Shown here piece after piece: positions 6,865 through 8,818 of a DNA stretch of 8,818 nt. The notes under the pieces were generated by a model, which was not told the DNA's origin, made no database searches, and was given only the letters and a program-made list of their open reading frames with translations. The position numbers and the translations under genes are program-made. Origin of the DNA: an uncultured Lachnoclostridium sp. (lineage in GTDB: Bacteria > Bacillota > Clostridia > Lachnospirales > Lachnospiraceae); contig CABQJX010000114.1 in NCBI GenBank assembly GCA_902464595.1, positions 1 through 8,818 on the forward strand. Reading direction: 5' to 3'. The stretch's first letter is position 1, and each line of letters opens with the position of its first letter.

Positions 6865-6900
6865 TATTATAGCATCGCTCCCCCCATCTGTGCTATAATA
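6865..6900. promoter_or_regulatory. Symmetric bidirectional promoter between the MBOAT operon and rpoN
   Basis: TATTATAGCA (6865-6874) and TGCTATAATA (6891-6900) form a 10-bp perfect inverted repeat with a 16-base spacer. Each arm is an extended -10 element, TGC followed by TATAAT: the right arm (TATAAT 6894-6899) points at rpoN and the left arm (minus-strand TATAAT 6871-6866) points at the MBOAT gene. Seventeen bases upstream, each -35 position falls on the opposite -10 and does not match consensus, as expected for extended -10 promoters. Predicted starts are near 6906 (plus) and 6859 (minus). The overlap suggests that RNA polymerase can occupy only one direction at a time. Confidence 0.65.
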
Positions 6901-6913
6901 AATTGGTGACAGA

Positions 6914-7005
6914 TGCCTGCCATATATCTTCTTATGTTCCCATAAGATGTCCCATTAAAAATACAGATGACGCGGCCCTTTTCCGCGTGTTTTATAAAAC
7001 AGGCA
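6914..7005 (+). promoter_or_regulatory. Structured rpoN leader with terminator-like hairpin
   Basis: Hairpin 1 pairs TCTTATG (6930-6936) with CATAAGA (6941-6947) around a four-base loop. Hairpin 2 pairs ACGCGG (6970-6975) with CCGCGT (6983-6988) around a seven-base loop and is followed by GTTTTAT, which resembles an intrinsic terminator. TGCCTG (6914-6919) can pair with CAGGCA (7000-7005) to enclose both as a three-way junction. GTTTTATAAAAC (6989-7000) is itself a palindrome. I recognise no known riboswitch class. The pairings are exact; their biological role is inference. Confidence 0.4.
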
Positions 7006-7038
7006 AAAGAAGCATTATGACGAAAGAAGGAAGTGTTT

Positions 7039-8421
7039 ATGGATTTAAAATTACAGGTAAAACAGACCCAAACATTGTCCCAGCGTATGATCCAATCTGC
7101 TGAAATCCTGCAGATGACCTCCCAGGAGCTGAATGTATATATCAATGAGCTGTCCCTGGAAAATCCGGTCATTGATATTGTGGAACCCCCATCAGCCAGA
7201 GAACAGCAGGAATCCATTGAACAGCAGGAATGGCTTAACTCCTTTAACGAGGAAAATTATTATCTCTATCAGCGTCAGAATAATGACGATGATTATGATT
7301 TCAAAAATTCCTGGAATATCAACACAGATGACGGAGAAACCCTCCAGGATTACCTCTGGTCACAGCTTATCTCTGAAAATTTTACGGATCAGGAGACAGA
7401 GATCCTTAAATTTATGCTGGAATGTCTGGACAGCAAAGGATACCTGGAGGAAAGCATTGAAACCATCGCTGCCTATTTTCATGTGGAAGAAAAAACCGTC
7501 GAAGGCCTCCTTGAGGAGTTACAGGGCCTTGACCCGGCGGGAGTATGTGCCAGGGATCTGGATGAGTGTCTGAAACTCCAGCTCAGACGCCGGGATATGC
7601 TCACTCCTGTTCTGGAATTTATTGTAGATAACTGCCTGGAACAGGTTGCTAAAAACCAGATACCAGCTATTTCCAGAAAACTCCATCTCTCCTCCGCTGA
7701 GACAGCCGGATACTGTCAGATCATTAAATCCTTAAATCCGAAACCTGGCATATCCTTCAGCAGCCGCGAGCAGCTGCGCTACATTATTCCTGACGTGACC
7801 ATCGTAAAATTCAAGGACCACTTTGACCTCCTGTTAAATGAGTCCATGTATCCTTCCATTGAGCTCAACAGCTATTATCAGAAGATGAACCAGGATTCTG
7901 AGGCCCCTGAGGTAAAAGAATATCTCAGCACAAAGATCCGCCAGGCAGAATGGGTAAAACAATGCGTCCTGCAGCGCGGAAAAACACTGATGCAGGTGTC
8001 CAGAGCGATTTTGGAACATCAGGAAGAATTTTTCACCTACGGCCCTTCCCGCTTAGCCCCCCTGCGTCTGGTCGATATTGCCGGAGAGCTGGGTATCCAT
8101 GAGTCTACCGTAAGCCGGGCTGTAAACAAAAAATACCTGCAGTGCTCCTGGGGTGTATATCCCATGAACTTCTTTTTCTCCCGTGCCGCAGCTGTTCAGG
8201 AAAAAGAAGGCGGCAAAAACTCCCAGTCCGTCACTGCTGTGGAGGTCAAACGCGCTCTGCGCCGGATCATTGAGGGAGAAAACAAGAAAAAACCCTACAG
8301 CGACCGCATTCTTGGCGAAAAGCTGGCGGAGGAGGGAATCTCTATCTCCCGCCGCACGGTAGCCAAATATCGGGAGGAAGAAGGGATCGCAGATGCCAGC
8401 GGCCGGAAGGAATACGTATAA
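7039..8421 (+). CDS. rpoN: RNA polymerase sigma-54 factor (RpoN)
   Basis: A 460-residue sigma-54, of normal length. It recruits RNA polymerase to -12/-24 (GG/GC) promoters and needs an ATP-driven enhancer-binding protein for open-complex formation. Region I, about residues 3-46, is the Gln/Leu-rich activator-interacting segment (LKLQVKQTQTLSQRM, then SLENPVI). Region II (about 50-100) is acidic, rich in Asp, Glu and Asn. The core-binding domain runs from about 103 to 300 and includes LQGLDPAGVCARDL (161-174). The DNA-binding domain has the helix-turn-helix GIHESTVSRAVNKKYLQ (352-368) and, near the end, the RpoN box SRRTVAKYRE (437-446), with Ser where Ala is usual. I chose the ATG at 7039 because AAGGAA (7027-7032) sits six bases upstream and the protein starts with the typical MDLKLQ; a GTG two codons earlier is less likely. 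No activator gene is in the window. Confidence 0.97.
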   Translation: MDLKLQVKQTQTLSQRMIQSAEILQMTSQELNVYINELSLENPVIDIVEPPSAREQQESIEQQEWLNSFNEENYYLYQRQNNDDDYDFKNSWNINTDDGETLQDYLWSQLISENFTDQETEILKFMLECLDSKGYLEESIETIAAYFHVEEKTVEGLLEELQGLDPAGVCARDLDECLKLQLRRRDMLTPVLEFIVDNCLEQVAKNQIPAISRKLHLSSAETAGYCQIIKSLNPKPGISFSSREQLRYIIPDVTIVKFKDHFDLLLNESMYPSIELNSYYQKMNQDSEAPEVKEYLSTKIRQAEWVKQCVLQRGKTLMQVSRAILEHQEEFFTYGPSRLAPLRLVDIAGELGIHESTVSRAVNKKYLQCSWGVYPMNFFFSRAAAVQEKEGGKNSQSVTAVEVKRALRRIIEGENKKKPYSDRILGEKLAEEGISISRRTVAKYREEEGIADASGRKEYV

Positions 8422-8658
8422 AAGGCACAGATAAACCGTACCATGTGTGATAAACAGTAAAACCCTGGCAGCGTCCCGGCTATCCAATAGGCTATCCAAA
8501 CGTCATGTTCATTGATTGGATCCGTCCTTTCCTTTTCTATGCTTTATGGATAGCCTTTGAACTGGGGCGCTCTGGTTTCCAAATCAATTGCCGCTCCTTG
8601 CCGCTTTCCCTCTTCCGCGTAACAGTCCAGCCTTCCACAGATTTTTTCAAAATTTTCC
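8422..8658. other. Gene-free stretch between rpoN and the tRNA promoter
   Basis: I see no supportable coding region, RNA gene or clear intrinsic terminator here. It contains two direct copies of GGCTATCCA 12 bases apart (8478-8486 and 8490-8498), the inverted repeat listed separately, and two copies of TTGCCGCT ten bases apart (8589-8596 and 8599-8606). The last 20 bases are A/T-rich and could act as an UP-like element for the following promoter. Confidence 0.5.
8489..8556 (+). repeat. 68-bp element bounded by a 10-bp perfect inverted repeat, downstream of rpoN
   Basis: AGGCTATCCA (8489-8498) is the exact complement of TGGATAGCCT (8547-8556), with a 48-base loop. Inside it, ATCCAA (8494-8499) can instead pair with TTGGAT (8516-8521), and the upstream copy GGCTATCCA (8478-8486) can also compete for the right arm. 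Only a TTT follows, so this is not a classical terminator. It may stabilise the rpoN mRNA 3' end or be a small repeat element; I recognise no family. Confidence 0.45.
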
Positions 8659-8687
8659 TTGACAAAAATGCAAAAATCTTGTAAAAT
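8659..8687 (+). promoter_or_regulatory. Strong sigma-A promoter of tRNA-Phe
   Basis: A perfect -35 TTGACA (8659-8664), a 17-base spacer and TAAAAT (8682-8687, five of six) lie just upstream of the tRNA. The predicted start near 8694 gives a leader of about 49 bases to be removed by RNase P. A/T-rich DNA directly upstream fits a stable-RNA promoter. Confidence 0.85.
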
Positions 8688-8742
8688 TATTGATGTCGCT
8701 GATAAAGCGGAAGAAATTGGAATTTCGTTTTGACAGTGAGAT

Positions 8743-8815
<73 letters not shown>

Positions 8816-8818
8816 CTG

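Noticed and set aside
6903..7103. 66-codon frame in the rpoN leader that overlaps the rpoN start
   Set aside because: It begins at TTG without a ribosome binding site and continues out of frame into the conserved rpoN N-terminus. Best explained as a shadow frame.
8053..8499. Minus-strand open frame of 148 codons over the 3' end of rpoN
   Set aside because: It lies antisense to a clear sigma-54 coding region, has no recognisable motif, and reflects codon bias of rpoN.

Overview
The window looks like core chromosome of an anaerobic Gram-positive Clostridia member, most likely Lachnospiraceae. The reasons are a GC content near 50%, strong AAGGAGG-type ribosome binding sites, close-packed genes, a YitT-family membrane protein, an aldo/keto reductase with ferredoxin-like clusters, and a sigma-54 gene beside tRNA-Phe. 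The taxonomic placement is inference; I see no phage, IS, CRISPR or plasmid genes.

Left part (1-2073). A sugar/choline-type nucleotidyltransferase, cut by the window edge, and an M20-family metallohydrolase lie on the minus strand. The nucleotidyltransferase has a good promoter of its own inside the 3' end of the hydrolase gene. The hydrolase has a near-consensus promoter, two in-frame starts that each carry a Shine-Dalgarno (SD) sequence, and a linker built from three 8-residue repeats. Divergent from it is a YitT/DUF2179 membrane protein on the plus strand. Its leader holds a nine-codon ORF that overlaps the YitT start by ATGA.

Middle (2938-6900). Three minus-strand genes read MBOAT O-acyltransferase, then DHHW/AlgX-like protein, then aldo/keto reductase. 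The first two are a tightly coupled O-acylation pair: the SD of the second gene overlaps the stop of the first and favours a GTG start. They probably acetylate a cell-surface or secreted glycan whose identity is not shown here. The reductase lies 92 bases downstream and may be co-transcribed.

Right part (6860-8818). rpoN (sigma-54) is on the plus strand, divergent from the O-acylation operon. The two transcription units meet at a 10-bp perfect inverted repeat in which each arm is an extended -10 element (TGCTATAAT), one for each direction, so this looks like a symmetric bidirectional promoter. The rpoN leader can fold into two hairpins, one terminator-like, enclosed by a 6-bp closing helix. 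The acyltransferase leader has a 9-bp perfect inverted repeat. Downstream of rpoN are about 320 bases without a gene. They hold a 10-bp inverted repeat with competing pairings and then a textbook promoter for tRNA-Phe(GAA), which ends three bases before the window does.

The protein-coding content is ordinary. The most unusual signals are regulatory: the bidirectional promoter, the leaders of rpoN, yitT and the acyltransferase operon, and the doubled start of the M20 enzyme. I found no convincing undescribed multi-gene system.
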